A DNA stretch of 64,000 bases from Paracoccaceae bacterium (GTDB lineage Bacteria > Pseudomonadota > Alphaproteobacteria > Rhodobacterales > Rhodobacteraceae). A program made the position numbers and the translations under genes. Below are positions 10,697-21,099 of this stretch, piece after piece (position 1 is the stretch's first letter; each line of letters starts with the position of its first letter). The stretch spans positions 186,001-250,000 of the forward strand of contig JANSXY010000001.1 of the NCBI GenBank assembly GCA_024742695.1. The letters are read 5' to 3'. The notes below the pieces were generated by a model. It was not told the DNA's origin. It ran no database searches and worked only from the letters and a program-made list of their open reading frames with translations.

Positions 10697-12109
10697 TCAG
10701 AAGGTATAGGCCAGCCGCAGCCCGCCCCAGTGCCGGCCGTTCACGTGGATCGGCGCCGACAAGTCCTTCATCATCACGAAATTGCCGCCGCCCATGTCGC
10801 GGCGATAGACCTGCAACAGGAACGGTTCGGTCGAACGCGCGGCCTTCAGCCCGACGCGGTCATCGAAGATCCGCCGGTTGCGCGAGTTCGCCGCGTTCCA
10901 CACAGGGTCGGACCCTTGCGGCTGCGAGAACTTCCGGTTGTGCGTCGGCAGATAGGCGTTGAGATCCACCGCCGCGCAGAACACGACCTTCGGCGAGAAC
11001 TCCAGCGCCGCCTCCTGCACCTGCGGCAAGACCCGGTCGGTGAACTCGGTGAACGGGGCCATCACCTGCTGCGGGTTGCTGCCCGGGATCGGGTGATAGC
11101 GATGGTCGAACAGCGCCTGCGGGGAAATCTCGCCGCGTTCCAGGGCCTCCTCGAACAGCCGCCCGACGGTCGCGGCATCGTCGCGGACCCGGCGCACGAA
11201 GGCCGTGTCGGGCGTGTTCACGCCCATCAGCATCGTGCCGCGCACCACCATCTCGGCGGCTTCCACCATCGCGTCGACGCGGTCTCGCGACGCGGTGACG
11301 CCCGCGGCGGTTTCCCGCGTGCCGCTGGCGATCTTCTTGAAACTGGGGCCGAAGTCGCGCCCGGCCTCTTCGACCGCGCGGGCGCTCTGGCCGATCTTCT
11401 CGCTGGCGCGCAGGTTGTCGTTGATCCGCTCGGCGACCTCGGCCAGCGCGGCGTCGGTGCCGTTGGCGGCCTCGATCACGCCGCCGGCGCGGGTGGCGAC
11501 GGCGGCGGCCTCGTCGCGGATCGCAAGAATGCCCTGCGACAGCCCCGAGATGTTGGTGCCGATCTGCTCGGCGGCATGGGCGGTCTTGCGCGACAGCTCG
11601 TTGATCGCCTCGGCCACCACGGCGAAGCCGCGGCCGGAGTCGCCGGCGCGCGCGGCCTCGATCTTGGCGTTGATCGCGAGGATGTTCACCTGGCTGGCGA
11701 TGCCGGAGATGTTGGCGTTGTTTGCCTTCATCTGCTTGAGCGTCTCGGCGACCTCGGTCATCCGCTTGTCGAGATCGCGGACCCATGTCGCGACCGAACG
11801 CACCTCCTCGCCGGAACTGCGCACCCGCTCGACGACGCCGACGACGCTGTCGTGGTTCGACGCGACCTTGGCGTTGAGCTGCTCCGCCGCGTCGAGGACC
11901 GAGGCATTGGCGCTCGACACGCTCTCGGCGCTCGACAGCATCTGCCCCACCAGCCGATCCTGTTCTTCGGCGGTGGTGGCGATCTGGTTGAGAAATGCGG
12001 TGACCTCGACCATCTCGCGGCTCAGAACCTCGGCCGCGGCCGTCAGTTGCTGAAGGGTCTTTTCCCGAAGAATATCGAGATCGCGGTCGGAAGAATCGGC
12101 GTCAAACAT
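10697..12109 (-). CDS. Soluble methyl-accepting chemotaxis protein
   Basis: This is a signalling protein of the chemoreceptor type with 470 residues. The N-terminal two thirds are a long coiled coil containing the receptor hairpin tip region ([35 protein letters not shown] split around residues 145-180). The C-terminal about 140 residues form a sensor-like domain ending in TRPFLLQ-like [16 protein letters not shown] and HWGGLRLAY, as seen in other soluble receptors. No signal peptide or membrane segment is visible, so it should be cytoplasmic, with the sensor placed after the signalling domain. No che genes lie nearby. The ligand is unknown. Confidence 0.85.
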   Translation of the reverse strand: MFDADSSDRDLDILREKTLQQLTAAAEVLSREMVEVTAFLNQIATTAEEQDRLVGQMLSSAESVSSANASVLDAAEQLNAKVASNHDSVVGVVERVRSSGEEVRSVATWVRDLDKRMTEVAETLKQMKANNANISGIASQVNILAINAKIEAARAGDSGRGFAVVAEAINELSRKTAHAAEQIGTNISGLSQGILAIRDEAAAVATRAGGVIEAANGTDAALAEVAERINDNLRASEKIGQSARAVEEAGRDFGPSFKKIASGTRETAAGVTASRDRVDAMVEAAEMVVRGTMLMGVNTPDTAFVRRVRDDAATVGRLFEEALERGEISPQALFDHRYHPIPGSNPQQVMAPFTEFTDRVLPQVQEAALEFSPKVVFCAAVDLNAYLPTHNRKFSQPQGSDPVWNAANSRNRRIFDDRVGLKAARSTEPFLLQVYRRDMGGGNFVMMKDLSAPIHVNGRHWGGLRLAYTF

Positions 12110-12169
12110 GCAAATCGGGCCCCTGAATTCGCGCGGGGCCAGAATGCGCCGTTCTTGCTTGCCAGCCGG

Positions 12170-12619
12170 TTAAGCGCAGGCGGCGTTCTCGGCCTGGGCC
12201 ATCGCCTCGGCGGCGGCCTCCAGCGCCAGCATGATCGAGGCGTGCCGGTTGCGATAGTCGCGCGCCGGCAACAACACCTCGAGCCCGTCGAACGGCGCCT
12301 CGGGCGGTGGCCCGCCCTCTTTCAGCATCGCACGCAGCTGGTCGCGCGCCGCCTCGATCTCGGCCCGTGTGCGGCCGATCGCGGCGCCGGCGACGACCGA
12401 TGCCGCGGCCTGGCCAAGGGCGCAGGCCTTCACGTCCTGCCCGTAGCCGGTGATCCGGCCGTCGGCCATCTTCACGTCGACCGTGACGGTCGATCCGCAC
12501 AAGGGCGAGCGCTTGCGCGCGGTGCCGTCGGGATCGGCCAGCCGCGCGGCATGCGGCATCGACGCCGCCAGTGCGAGGATCTTCTGCGAGTAGAGCTTGA
12601 TCAGGTCACTGTCGCTCAT
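12170..12619 (-). CDS. Iron-sulfur cluster scaffold-like protein (NifU-N/IscU/SufU family)
   Basis: Members of this family hold nascent Fe-S clusters on three Cys residues. The 149-residue protein keeps two of them, Cys41 in SPLCGSTVTVD and Cys66 in VKACALGQAAAS. At the third position the family's HC pair reads His126-Ala127 (RNRHASIML), so a ligand appears to be missing. It is transcribed away from hisI and towards the chemoreceptor. The fold assignment is secure; whether it still acts as a scaffold is uncertain, and it may be a carrier or a specialised paralogue found in this order. Confidence 0.82.
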   Translation of the reverse strand: MSDSDLIKLYSQKILALAASMPHAARLADPDGTARKRSPLCGSTVTVDVKMADGRITGYGQDVKACALGQAAASVVAGAAIGRTRAEIEAARDQLRAMLKEGGPPPEAPFDGLEVLLPARDYRNRHASIMLALEAAAEAMAQAENAACA

Positions 12620-12699
12620 GGCCGTCTCCCGCGGGGTTTCCCTTGCCGCCGTCGCGGCCTAGAGATAGGCGCTGCCGGTGCCGAAGGAAAGGATGGGCC

Positions 12700-13059
12700 A
12701 TGCGCTTCGACCCCGCAACCCTCAGCTATGACGCGAATGGCCTGATCCCCGCCATCGCGCAGGATGCCGGTTCGGGCGAGGTGCTGATGATGGCCTGGAT
12801 GAACGCCGAAGCGGTGGCGCGGACGCTGGCGACGGGCCGGGTGACCTACTGGTCGCGCTCGCGCCGCGCGTTCTGGATCAAGGGCGAAAGCTCGGGCCAT
12901 GTTCAGCGGCTGGTAGAGATGCGCGTCGACTGCGACCGCGATTGCCTGCTGATGCTGGTCGACCAGACCGGGCCGGCCTGTCACACCGATCGCCGCTCTT
13001 GCTTCTACACCGCGCTTCGCGACGGCGCCGAGGTGGAAATCCTTCAGCCCGAGGGCTGA
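12700..13059 (+). CDS. hisI: Phosphoribosyl-AMP cyclohydrolase HisI
   Basis: HisI opens the purine ring of phosphoribosyl-AMP, the third step of histidine synthesis. The 119-residue single-domain protein has the metal-binding DCDRDCLL motif and the Cys ligands in PACHTDRRSCFY, plus TYWSRSRRAFWIKGE. It is not fused to HisE. The ATG at 12700 follows AAGGAAAGGA; an upstream in-frame extension lacks support. Its last 16 bases overlap the 3' end of the convergent gluQ. No other his gene is in the window. Confidence 0.95.
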   Translation: MRFDPATLSYDANGLIPAIAQDAGSGEVLMMAWMNAEAVARTLATGRVTYWSRSRRAFWIKGESSGHVQRLVEMRVDCDRDCLLMLVDQTGPACHTDRRSCFYTALRDGAEVEILQPEG

Positions 13060-13910
13060 AGCCCGACCATCGCGCGGATGTCGGCGGGCGTCGCGCCTTC
13101 GGCGCGGTAGCGCGCGATCGCGCGGGCGTCGTCGCGCTTGGCCAGCCGTTTGCCCGCCGCGTCGCGGATCAGCCGGTGATGGTGGTAGCCGGGCACCGGC
13201 AGGCCGAGCAGGCGCTGCAGCAGGACATGGATGAAGGTCGCGGCGAACAGGTCGGCGCCGCGGACCACTTCGGTGATCCCCTGGGCCGCGTCGTCGACCA
13301 CCACGGCGACGTGGTAGGAGGTGCCGATGTCACGCCGCGCCAGCACCACGTCGCCGATCCCGGTCCGCATCGCCGCCACGGACATCGTCGCGGGGCCGGG
13401 CGGCTCGGGCGCGGTTTCGACGAAGGATATATCTTCCATACCAGCGCTTTGCAGCGCCAGGCTCATGTTCAGCCGAAGCGCGTCTTCCGGCCCGGCCCCG
13501 GCCATCGTCCGGCCCCGGCAGGTGCCGGGATAGACCGGCCCATCGGGGCCGATGGCGGGATCGGCGCCCTCCTGCGGGGCCGACAGCGCGGCGCGGATAT
13601 CGCCGCGACGGCATCGGCAGGGATAGACCAGCCCCATCGCCGCCAGCCTGTCCACCGCCGCGCGATAGGCCGGCAGCCGATCCGACTGGCGCATCGCCGG
13701 ACGCGGCCATGCAAGGCCGAGCCAGCCGAGATCGTCGAAGATCCGCGCCTCCCACTCCGGCTTGCAGCGTGCCCTGTCGATATCCTCGATCCTCAGCAGG
13801 AAACGCCCGCCCGCCGCCCGGGCGCGGTCGAAGGCCGTCAGGGCCGAGAAGGCGTGGCCGAGGTGCAGGGGGCCGGTGGGCGAGGGGGCGAAGCGGGTGA
13901 CGTAGCTCAC
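13044..13910 (-). CDS. gluQ: Glutamyl-Q tRNA(Asp) synthetase GluQ
   Basis: GluQ is a truncated glutamyl-tRNA synthetase paralogue that attaches glutamate to queuosine in tRNA-Asp. The 288-residue protein has the class I HIGH-like HLGH (16-19), a zinc site CRCRRGD followed by YPGTC, and the KMSKS-like KRLAKR. It lacks the anticodon-binding domain of GltX. The start is a GTG at 13910, chosen because it overlaps the stop of the upstream methyltransferase (GTGA) and gives the canonical N terminus VSYVTRFAPSPTG. It is the last gene of a trmFO-methyltransferase-gluQ minus-strand run. Confidence 0.94.
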   Translation of the reverse strand: MSYVTRFAPSPTGPLHLGHAFSALTAFDRARAAGGRFLLRIEDIDRARCKPEWEARIFDDLGWLGLAWPRPAMRQSDRLPAYRAAVDRLAAMGLVYPCRCRRGDIRAALSAPQEGADPAIGPDGPVYPGTCRGRTMAGAGPEDALRLNMSLALQSAGMEDISFVETAPEPPGPATMSVAAMRTGIGDVVLARRDIGTSYHVAVVVDDAAQGITEVVRGADLFAATFIHVLLQRLLGLPVPGYHHHRLIRDAAGKRLAKRDDARAIARYRAEGATPADIRAMVGLQPSG

Positions 13911-14521
13911 AGCCGCTTCAGCACGTAGACGGTGGCGCCGATCCCGATGCCGGGGATGTGAGGCCCGTGTTCCCGAAACGCCATCTCGGCTTGGCCGGCC
14001 TCGACCGTGGCCATCAGCCGGGCCTCGTGCGCCGGGTTCGCCAGCGCCTTGTCGTTGAAGGACAGAACGAACAGCCCGCCGGGCGCCAGCCGCGCCAGCA
14101 GGGCGTCGATCGTGGAAAGCGGCGCGGCGCCCACGCCGATCACGCCCACGGCGGTGAAGGCGGCATAATCGCCCGCCCGATGCGCCAGCGGCGCGTCGGG
14201 CTCGACCTGCGTGAGCGTCCGGTAGACGCCCTTGTCGCGCGCGCGGGCCAGCATGTCGGCCGACAGGTCGACCCCGTCGATGCAGCGGAACCCCTCGGCA
14301 TGCAGGGCCTGGCCCGACAGGCCGGTGCCGCAGCCGAAATCCAGGACGGGCGCGGCGCGGTCCGGCAGATGTGCGGCCAGCGCGGCCGCGCAGCGGGCCG
14401 GGGTGACGTAGCCGTTGCGAGTAAGCTCCGCCTCGTAACTCACTGCCCATGCGTCATAAAGATCACGCGTTCCGGCGGCCGTGCGGGCCGTGTAGGCCTT
14501 GTCGAGGAAGGATCCGCTCAT
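13907..14521 (-). CDS. Class I SAM-dependent methyltransferase
   Basis: The 204-residue protein has the Rossmann methyltransferase motif I VLDFGCGTGLSG, followed by the acidic post-I residue in IDGVDLSADMLARAR and LLARLAPGGLFVLSFND as motif IV-VI. The ATG at 14521 is preferred over an upstream in-frame start, because that start would overlap trmFO. It lies five bases after trmFO and overlaps gluQ by four, in an operon otherwise devoted to tRNA modification. A tRNA-related substrate is a guess from context; small-molecule methylation is equally possible. Confidence 0.85.
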   Translation of the reverse strand: MSGSFLDKAYTARTAAGTRDLYDAWAVSYEAELTRNGYVTPARCAAALAAHLPDRAAPVLDFGCGTGLSGQALHAEGFRCIDGVDLSADMLARARDKGVYRTLTQVEPDAPLAHRAGDYAAFTAVGVIGVGAAPLSTIDALLARLAPGGLFVLSFNDKALANPAHEARLMATVEAGQAEMAFREHGPHIPGIGIGATVYVLKRL

Positions 14522-14526
14522 GCCGC

Positions 14527-15894
14527 TCAGACTAGCGCCGCGGGCTGTGCGCCGTCCAGCCTTGTCGCCGCCAGCCAATCCAGCCAGTCGGCCTTGGCGC
14601 GGTCGGTGTAGGCCTTGTAGCGATCCTTGCGGCCGCGACGGCCGCCCTTGGCGTCGATCGGGGGAAACAGGCCGAAATTCACGTTCATCGGCTGGAAGGT
14701 CTTCGCCTCGGCCCCGCCGGTGATATGGGTCAGCAGGGCGCCGATCGCCGTGGTGGCCGGCGGGTCCGGCAGGCGGCGCCCCCGCGCCTCGGCCGCCGCC
14801 ATCCGGCCCGCCAGCAGCCCCATCGCCGCGCTTTCGACATAGCCCTCCACCCCGGTCACCTGTCCCGCGAAGCGGATATTCGGGCGCGACCGCAGCCGCA
14901 TCGCGCCGTCGAGCAGCGTGGGGGAGTTCAGGAAGGTGTTGCGGTGGATCCCGCCAAGGCGCGCGAAACCGGCATTCTCAAGACCCGGAATCATACGGAA
15001 AACATCTGTTTGCGCGCCATACTTCATCTTCGTCTGAAAACCGACGATATTGTAGAGCGTGCCAAGCTTGTTGTCGCGGCGCAGCTGAACGACGGCCCAG
15101 GGCTTTTCGTCCGGCCTGTGCGCATTGGTCAGGCCCACCGGCTTCATCGGCCCGTAGCGCAGCGTCTCGCGGCCGCGTTCGGCCATCACCTCGATCGGCA
15201 GGCAGCCGTCGAAGTAGCCGGCCGTTTCGCCCTCGCGGAACTCGGTCTTGTCGGCGGCCAGCAGCGCGTCGATGAAGGCCTCGTACTCGGCCTTCGTCAT
15301 CGGGCAGTTGATGTAGGCGGTGCGCTCTTCTTCGGTCTCGCCCTTGTCATAGCGCGATTGCCGCCAGGCCACGTCCATGTCGATCGTGTCGGCATGCACG
15401 ATCGGCGCGATCGCGTCGAAGAAGGCCAGCGCCTCGGCCCCGGTTTCCGCCCGGATCGCCTGCGCCAGCGCCGGCGAGGTCAGCGGGCCGGTGGCGAAGA
15501 TCCACAGACCGCTTGAGGGCAGGGCGGTAATCTCTTCACCTGAAAGGGAAATCAACGGGTGGGCGCGCAGGCGTGCGGTCACCGCCGCCGAGAATGCATC
15601 GCGATCCACCGCCAATGCGCCGCCGGCGGGCAGGGCATGGGCATCGGCCATCGCCATCACGAGACCGCCGGCCTGCCGCATCTCCCAGTGCAACAGCCCG
15701 ACCGCGTTGCGCTCGTCATCGTCGGACCGGAACGAGTTCGAGCAGACCATCTCCGCCATGTCGCCGGTACGATGGGCGAAGGTGCCGATCTTTGGGCGCA
15801 TTTCATGCAGCACGATCGGCACGCCGGCCTCCGCCGCCTGCCAGGCGGCTTCCGATCCGGCCATGCCGCCGCCGACGATGTGCAAGGGTTCCAT
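14527..15894 (-). CDS. trmFO: Methylenetetrahydrofolate-tRNA-(uracil-5-)-methyltransferase TrmFO
   Basis: TrmFO makes 5-methyluridine at position 54 in the T-loop of tRNA using methylene-THF and FAD. The 455-residue protein begins [18 protein letters not shown] with the FAD-binding GGGMAG. It has the conserved Cys51 in [25 protein letters not shown], and Cys231 in [14 protein letters not shown], the two Cys tied to catalysis in the family. The ATG at 15894 gives the typical N terminus. It leads a three-gene minus-strand operon. Confidence 0.95.
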   Translation of the reverse strand: MEPLHIVGGGMAGSEAAWQAAEAGVPIVLHEMRPKIGTFAHRTGDMAEMVCSNSFRSDDDERNAVGLLHWEMRQAGGLVMAMADAHALPAGGALAVDRDAFSAAVTARLRAHPLISLSGEEITALPSSGLWIFATGPLTSPALAQAIRAETGAEALAFFDAIAPIVHADTIDMDVAWRQSRYDKGETEEERTAYINCPMTKAEYEAFIDALLAADKTEFREGETAGYFDGCLPIEVMAERGRETLRYGPMKPVGLTNAHRPDEKPWAVVQLRRDNKLGTLYNIVGFQTKMKYGAQTDVFRMIPGLENAGFARLGGIHRNTFLNSPTLLDGAMRLRSRPNIRFAGQVTGVEGYVESAAMGLLAGRMAAAEARGRRLPDPPATTAIGALLTHITGGAEAKTFQPMNVNFGLFPPIDAKGGRRGRKDRYKAYTDRAKADWLDWLAATRLDGAQPAALV

Positions 15895-15936
15895 GCCCGG
15901 CGATGTAGCCGCCGGGCCCGGCGGGATCAAGCCGGC

Positions 15937-16287
15937 TCAGATCAGGGCGATATGTTCGCGCTGCGCGGGATCGGGATAGGGGCGATACAGCCCGACCTCG
16001 GCGCGGGCGATCATGCCGTGCATCTGGTCGTAGCGCTTCGTCGCCTCGTGATCGGCGGCGGCGAGCGCGGCGAAGGCATCGTCGAGCATGGCCAGGCCGG
16101 GGATCTCGATCTCCAACAGGAAATCCGTGTGGTTGCCGGCTGCGAGGCCAAGCTTGCGGCGCATCAGCCGCCAGCCGGTGATCAGCCCCTCGGCCTTCAG
16201 ATGGTCGAGCCACAGGCCCGCCGCCTGCGCGAAGGACAGCGCCCGCGCCTCGGGCCTCAGTTCAATCATGCAGTGATAGAGGTTCAT
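15937..16287 (-). CDS. Conserved small protein, probably DUF6614 family
   Basis: This 116-residue protein starts MNLYHCMIELRPEARALSFAQAA and resembles dimeric alpha-beta barrel proteins in pattern: a short strand, an amphipathic helix, then GWRLMRRKLGLAAG and DFLLEIEIPGLAMLDDAFAAL. I believe it is the alphaproteobacterial DUF6614 family, but function is unknown. It ends 43 bases before the trmFO start, so it could be the first gene of that operon. A TTAC-N7-TTAAC motif lies 43 bases upstream of its ATG, and a structured region lies further upstream towards gyrA. Confidence 0.75.
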   Translation of the reverse strand: MNLYHCMIELRPEARALSFAQAAGLWLDHLKAEGLITGWRLMRRKLGLAAGNHTDFLLEIEIPGLAMLDDAFAALAAADHEATKRYDQMHGMIARAEVGLYRPYPDPAQREHIALI

Positions 16288-16329
16288 CGCGCATCCCGCC
16301 GGGTTTTGACGAGGAAAGCACGGGCAGGG

Positions 16330-16344
16330 TTACCGCGGGCTTAA
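16330..16344. promoter_or_regulatory. CtrA-like motif TTAC-N7-TTAA
   Basis: TTAC-CGCGGGC-TTAA, followed by C, matches the CtrA consensus TTAA-N7-TTAA(C) at seven of eight fixed positions. It lies 43 bases upstream of the minus-strand gene starting at 16287, where a promoter is expected. The same variant (TTAC first half) occurs at 16567 and 36075. Confidence 0.4.
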
Positions 16345-16361
16345 CCGCGCCGCGCCGCGCT

Positions 16362-16535
16362 GGTGCCTCCCCGACCCGACACTCGGAACCACACTGAAAG
16401 GATGGCAAGAATGTTCGGTGCCGGAAAACCGGCCAATGCTAGGTACTACGCTAGTTACAATGCTCATACCTGGGTTCGGGGAGGCACCTTCTGGCGCAAG
16501 GTGCCGGGGCCCCACCCCCGGCAAGGCATTGATGC
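16362..16535. other. Structured intergenic region between gyrA and the 116-residue gene
   Basis: Nested inverted repeats fill this region. A 16-bp arm at 16362-16377 (GGTGCCTCCCCGACCC) pairs with 16472-16488, enclosing about 95 bases that include GCCGG-AAAA-CCGGC. A hairpin GGCACCTT-N7-AAGGTGCC at 16483-16505 shares bases with the outer arm, so the two folds exclude each other. GCCGGGG-N6-CCCCGGC follows, itself overlapping. The inner part is poorer in GC than its surroundings. It could be a gyrA 3' structure, a leader of the minus-strand gene, or an independent RNA. Confidence 0.5.
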
Positions 16536-16577
16536 CACGGATCGGGCCGGTTCACGAAGCGTTAAGTTACCTGTTGG

Positions 16578-16581
<4 letters not shown>
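16411..16581 (+). CDS. Candidate small basic protein (unproven)
   Basis: An ATG at 16411 preceded by AAAGGAT opens a 56-codon frame ([19 protein letters not shown]...). Codon use (AAT, GCT, AGG, AGT, TTA, CCT) is unlike neighbouring genes. The frame runs through the inverted repeats of the structured region and ends four bases inside the convergent gyrA stop. I recognise no family. The ribosome site is reasonable, but the RNA structure is an equally good explanation for the conserved-looking pattern. Confidence 0.2.
16567..16581. promoter_or_regulatory. CtrA-like motif TTAC-N7-TTAA at the gyrA 3' end
   Basis: TTAC-CTGTTGG-TTAA, followed by C, has a further TTAA at 16562-16565. It overlaps the gyrA stop codon. 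On the minus strand it would lie upstream of the structured region, where it could serve a separate transcript. It matches the CtrA consensus at seven of eight fixed bases. Confidence 0.35.
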
Positions 16582-19334
<2,753 letters not shown>

Positions 19335-19468
19335 GTTTTTTGCCCTGCGCCTGCTGACGACTAGATGTTGTTGGGGCGCACTCTACACCCCCACCAGATG
19401 CTGTGCAACGCGTGCCGGGGCGGTGCGTCTGGCAGCCACCGGGTGTAAGTGTCAACATACTGTTTTCG

Positions 19469-19496
19469 TTGAAAATTAAACGTAGCTGCGCATCAT
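19469..19496 (+). promoter_or_regulatory. Possible sigma-70 promoter of usg
   Basis: TTGAAA (19469-19474) and CATCAT (19491-19496) are separated by 16 bases in an AT-richer stretch of the gyrA-usg intergenic region, 30 bases before the usg start. This is a consensus match only. Confidence 0.3.
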
Positions 19497-19525
19497 TTCG
19501 GAACGGTGTTCACAAGGAGGTGCAG

Positions 19526-19807
19526 ATGGACACAGCCGACCGCGCCGCCGAGACCGAGCTGATGCTCAAGGGCTACGGGCTTACCACGGCGGAACTTTAC
19601 TACCGGATGCCGGACTACCGCAGCGTTCTGAACAGCTTCATCTGGCAGGATTACGATCTCGCGCCGGATTACCCGCGGCTGTTCCGGTTCATCGAGTTCT
19701 GGCAGGAGAAGATCGAGGGCCCGCTGCATTCGGTCCGGTTCACCCATCGCAAGCTGATCGCGCCGGGCGAATGGCGCAATGTCGTGGGAGAGTGGCGGCT
19801 GAACTAG
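19526..19807 (+). CDS. Usg-like protein
   Basis: This 93-residue protein belongs to the Usg-like family, widespread in alphaproteobacteria and named from the trp region of Caulobacter. Recognisable parts are MLKGYGLTTAELYYRMPDY, WQDYDLAPDYPRLFRFIEFWQ and SVRFTHRKLIAPGEWR. Its molecular role is not established. The start at 19526 is preceded by AAGGAGGTG, a full-length Shine-Dalgarno match that is unusual in this window and points to strong translation. Its 3' end overlaps the convergent dsbB gene by four bases. Confidence 0.88.
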   Translation: MDTADRAAETELMLKGYGLTTAELYYRMPDYRSVLNSFIWQDYDLAPDYPRLFRFIEFWQEKIEGPLHSVRFTHRKLIAPGEWRNVVGEWRLN

Positions 19808-20277
19808 GCGTCCGACGGTCGGAGCGCGGCGAAGACCCACACCGCGGCCAGTGCGAAGGACACGGCCGCGTTCCAGGACGCCATCGACAGGCCGAGGAAC
19901 TCCCACGCGACCTCGTCGCAGCGGATCAGCGGCGCGGTCATGATCTGGTTGAGCAGTTCCTCGGCCGACAGGCCGTCGATCGAGCCGGCGGAGCAGGTCT
20001 CCGGCCCCGGCCACCAGCCGCGTTCGACGCCGGTGTGATAGATGCCGATCGCGCCGGTCGTGGCGGCTGCAAGCGCGCCCGCCCATCCCAGCAGCGGCAG
20101 CGGCCGCCAGGCAAGCGCGGCGATCCCCAGCGCCACCGCCGCGCCATGCGGCCAGCGTTGCCACAGGCACAGTTTGCACGGCGCATAGCCCAACGCCTGG
20201 AAGACGTAGGCCCCCACCAGAAGCGCCAGAGAGCCGGCGGCGGCCAGCGTCATGATCTGGCGGGCGGAGAAGGTCAT
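19804..20277 (-). CDS. dsbB: Disulfide bond formation protein DsbB
   Basis: DsbB is an inner-membrane enzyme that reoxidises DsbA and passes electrons to quinone. The 157-residue protein has four hydrophobic segments. The first Cys pair is Cys34-Lys-Leu-Cys37 in YAPCKLCLWQRWPH, and the periplasmic-loop pair is Cys95 (PETCSAG) and Cys120 (LIRCDEV). The ATG at 20277 overlaps the stop of the upstream VTT/DedA-type gene, so the pair is co-translated. No dsbA is in the window. Confidence 0.92.
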   Translation of the reverse strand: MTFSARQIMTLAAAGSLALLVGAYVFQALGYAPCKLCLWQRWPHGAAVALGIAALAWRPLPLLGWAGALAAATTGAIGIYHTGVERGWWPGPETCSAGSIDGLSAEELLNQIMTAPLIRCDEVAWEFLGLSMASWNAAVSFALAAVWVFAALRPSDA

Positions 20278-20852
20278 AGCGCCTTCACCGCCAGAAAGCC
20301 GCCGATCAGAAGCGCGACGAAGAGCGTGAACATCAGCCCCAGCCGCTTCTCGATGAAGTCGCGGATCGGGTCGCCGAACTTCCACAACAGGCCCGCGACG
20401 ATGTAGAACCGCAGGCCCCGCGCGATGATCGAGGTTATGACGAAGGTCATCAGCGGCAGCCCCGTCCAGCCCGACATGATGGTGATCACCTTGTAGGGGA
20501 AAGGGGTGATTCCGGCAATCAGAACCGGCCAGAAGCCGAAATCGTTGAAGCGCTGGTTGAAGGCTGTCATCGCGTCGCCCTTGCCCAGGCTTTCCAGGAT
20601 CGGGCGGCCGATCTGGTCGAAGGCGAAGGCGCCGATCGCGTAGCCCGCCAGCCCGCCGAGAACCGAGGTCACCATCGCCACGGTGGCGATCAGGAAGGCC
20701 TTGTGCCGCTGCGCGAGGATCATCGGGATCATCATCACGTCGGGCGGGATCGGGAAGACCGAGCTTTCGGCGAACGACACCGTGCCCAGCGCGCGCATGG
20801 CGTGACGGTGGCCGGCAAGCCCCATCGTCCAGTCGTATAGGCGTCTCAGCAT
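20274..20852 (-). CDS. YqaA-type VTT/DedA family membrane protein
   Basis: The 192-residue membrane protein belongs to the VTT (formerly SNARE-associated/DedA) superfamily, YqaA branch. It has ESSVFPIPPDVMMIPMILAQ as the re-entrant Pro-rich motif, SVLGGLAGYAIGAF, and GITPFPYKVITIMSGW as the second half-loop. DedA-type proteins help flip undecaprenyl phosphate or phospholipids; the role of YqaA itself is not settled. The ATG at 20852 is chosen over an upstream in-frame start because it gives the usual MLRRLYDW beginning. It precedes and overlaps dsbB. Confidence 0.87.
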   Translation of the reverse strand: MLRRLYDWTMGLAGHRHAMRALGTVSFAESSVFPIPPDVMMIPMILAQRHKAFLIATVAMVTSVLGGLAGYAIGAFAFDQIGRPILESLGKGDAMTAFNQRFNDFGFWPVLIAGITPFPYKVITIMSGWTGLPLMTFVITSIIARGLRFYIVAGLLWKFGDPIRDFIEKRLGLMFTLFVALLIGGFLAVKAL

Positions 20853-20977
20853 CGCTTGCCCCGTCGCGCGTGTCCGGCGCCCAATGCACATGGCGGGCGG
20901 GCAAGGTCAAGCCAATCGGTCGTGATTGAAGCAAATCCCTTGCGGGCCGCGGCGGGCGGCGCTATGGCCGGAACCGT

Positions 20978-21063
20978 GCCCGAGTGGCGGAATGGTAGAC
21001 GCAGGGGATTCAAAATCCTCCGGTCGAAAGACTGTGCGAGTTCGAGTCTCGCCTCGGGCACCA
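20978..21063 (+). tRNA. tRNA-Leu (anticodon CAA)
   Basis: A complete type II tRNA with an acceptor stem GCCCGAG/CTCGGGC, discriminator A and an encoded CCA at 21061-21063. The anticodon loop reads TTCAAAA, giving anticodon CAA, which decodes UUG. There is a long variable arm around GGTCGAAAGACT and a T-arm GCGAG-TTCGAGT-CTCGC. It lies between yqaA and the protease gene; no integrase or repeat suggests use as an attachment site. Confidence 0.97.
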
Positions 21064-21099
21064 GAAAACAATCTCTTGCCGGGCCGACTTCGCGCGGTC

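Noticed and set aside
12643-12699. N-terminal extension of HisI
   Set aside because: It is Arg-rich, lacks a ribosome site and is not part of the family; AAGGAAAGGA precedes the ATG at 12700.
16345-16577. tRNA or permuted two-piece tmRNA in the structured gyrA downstream region
   Set aside because: The arms end in GGCACC-A as an acceptor might, but no T-arm, D-arm or tag-peptide reading frame with an ANDN-type start can be found.
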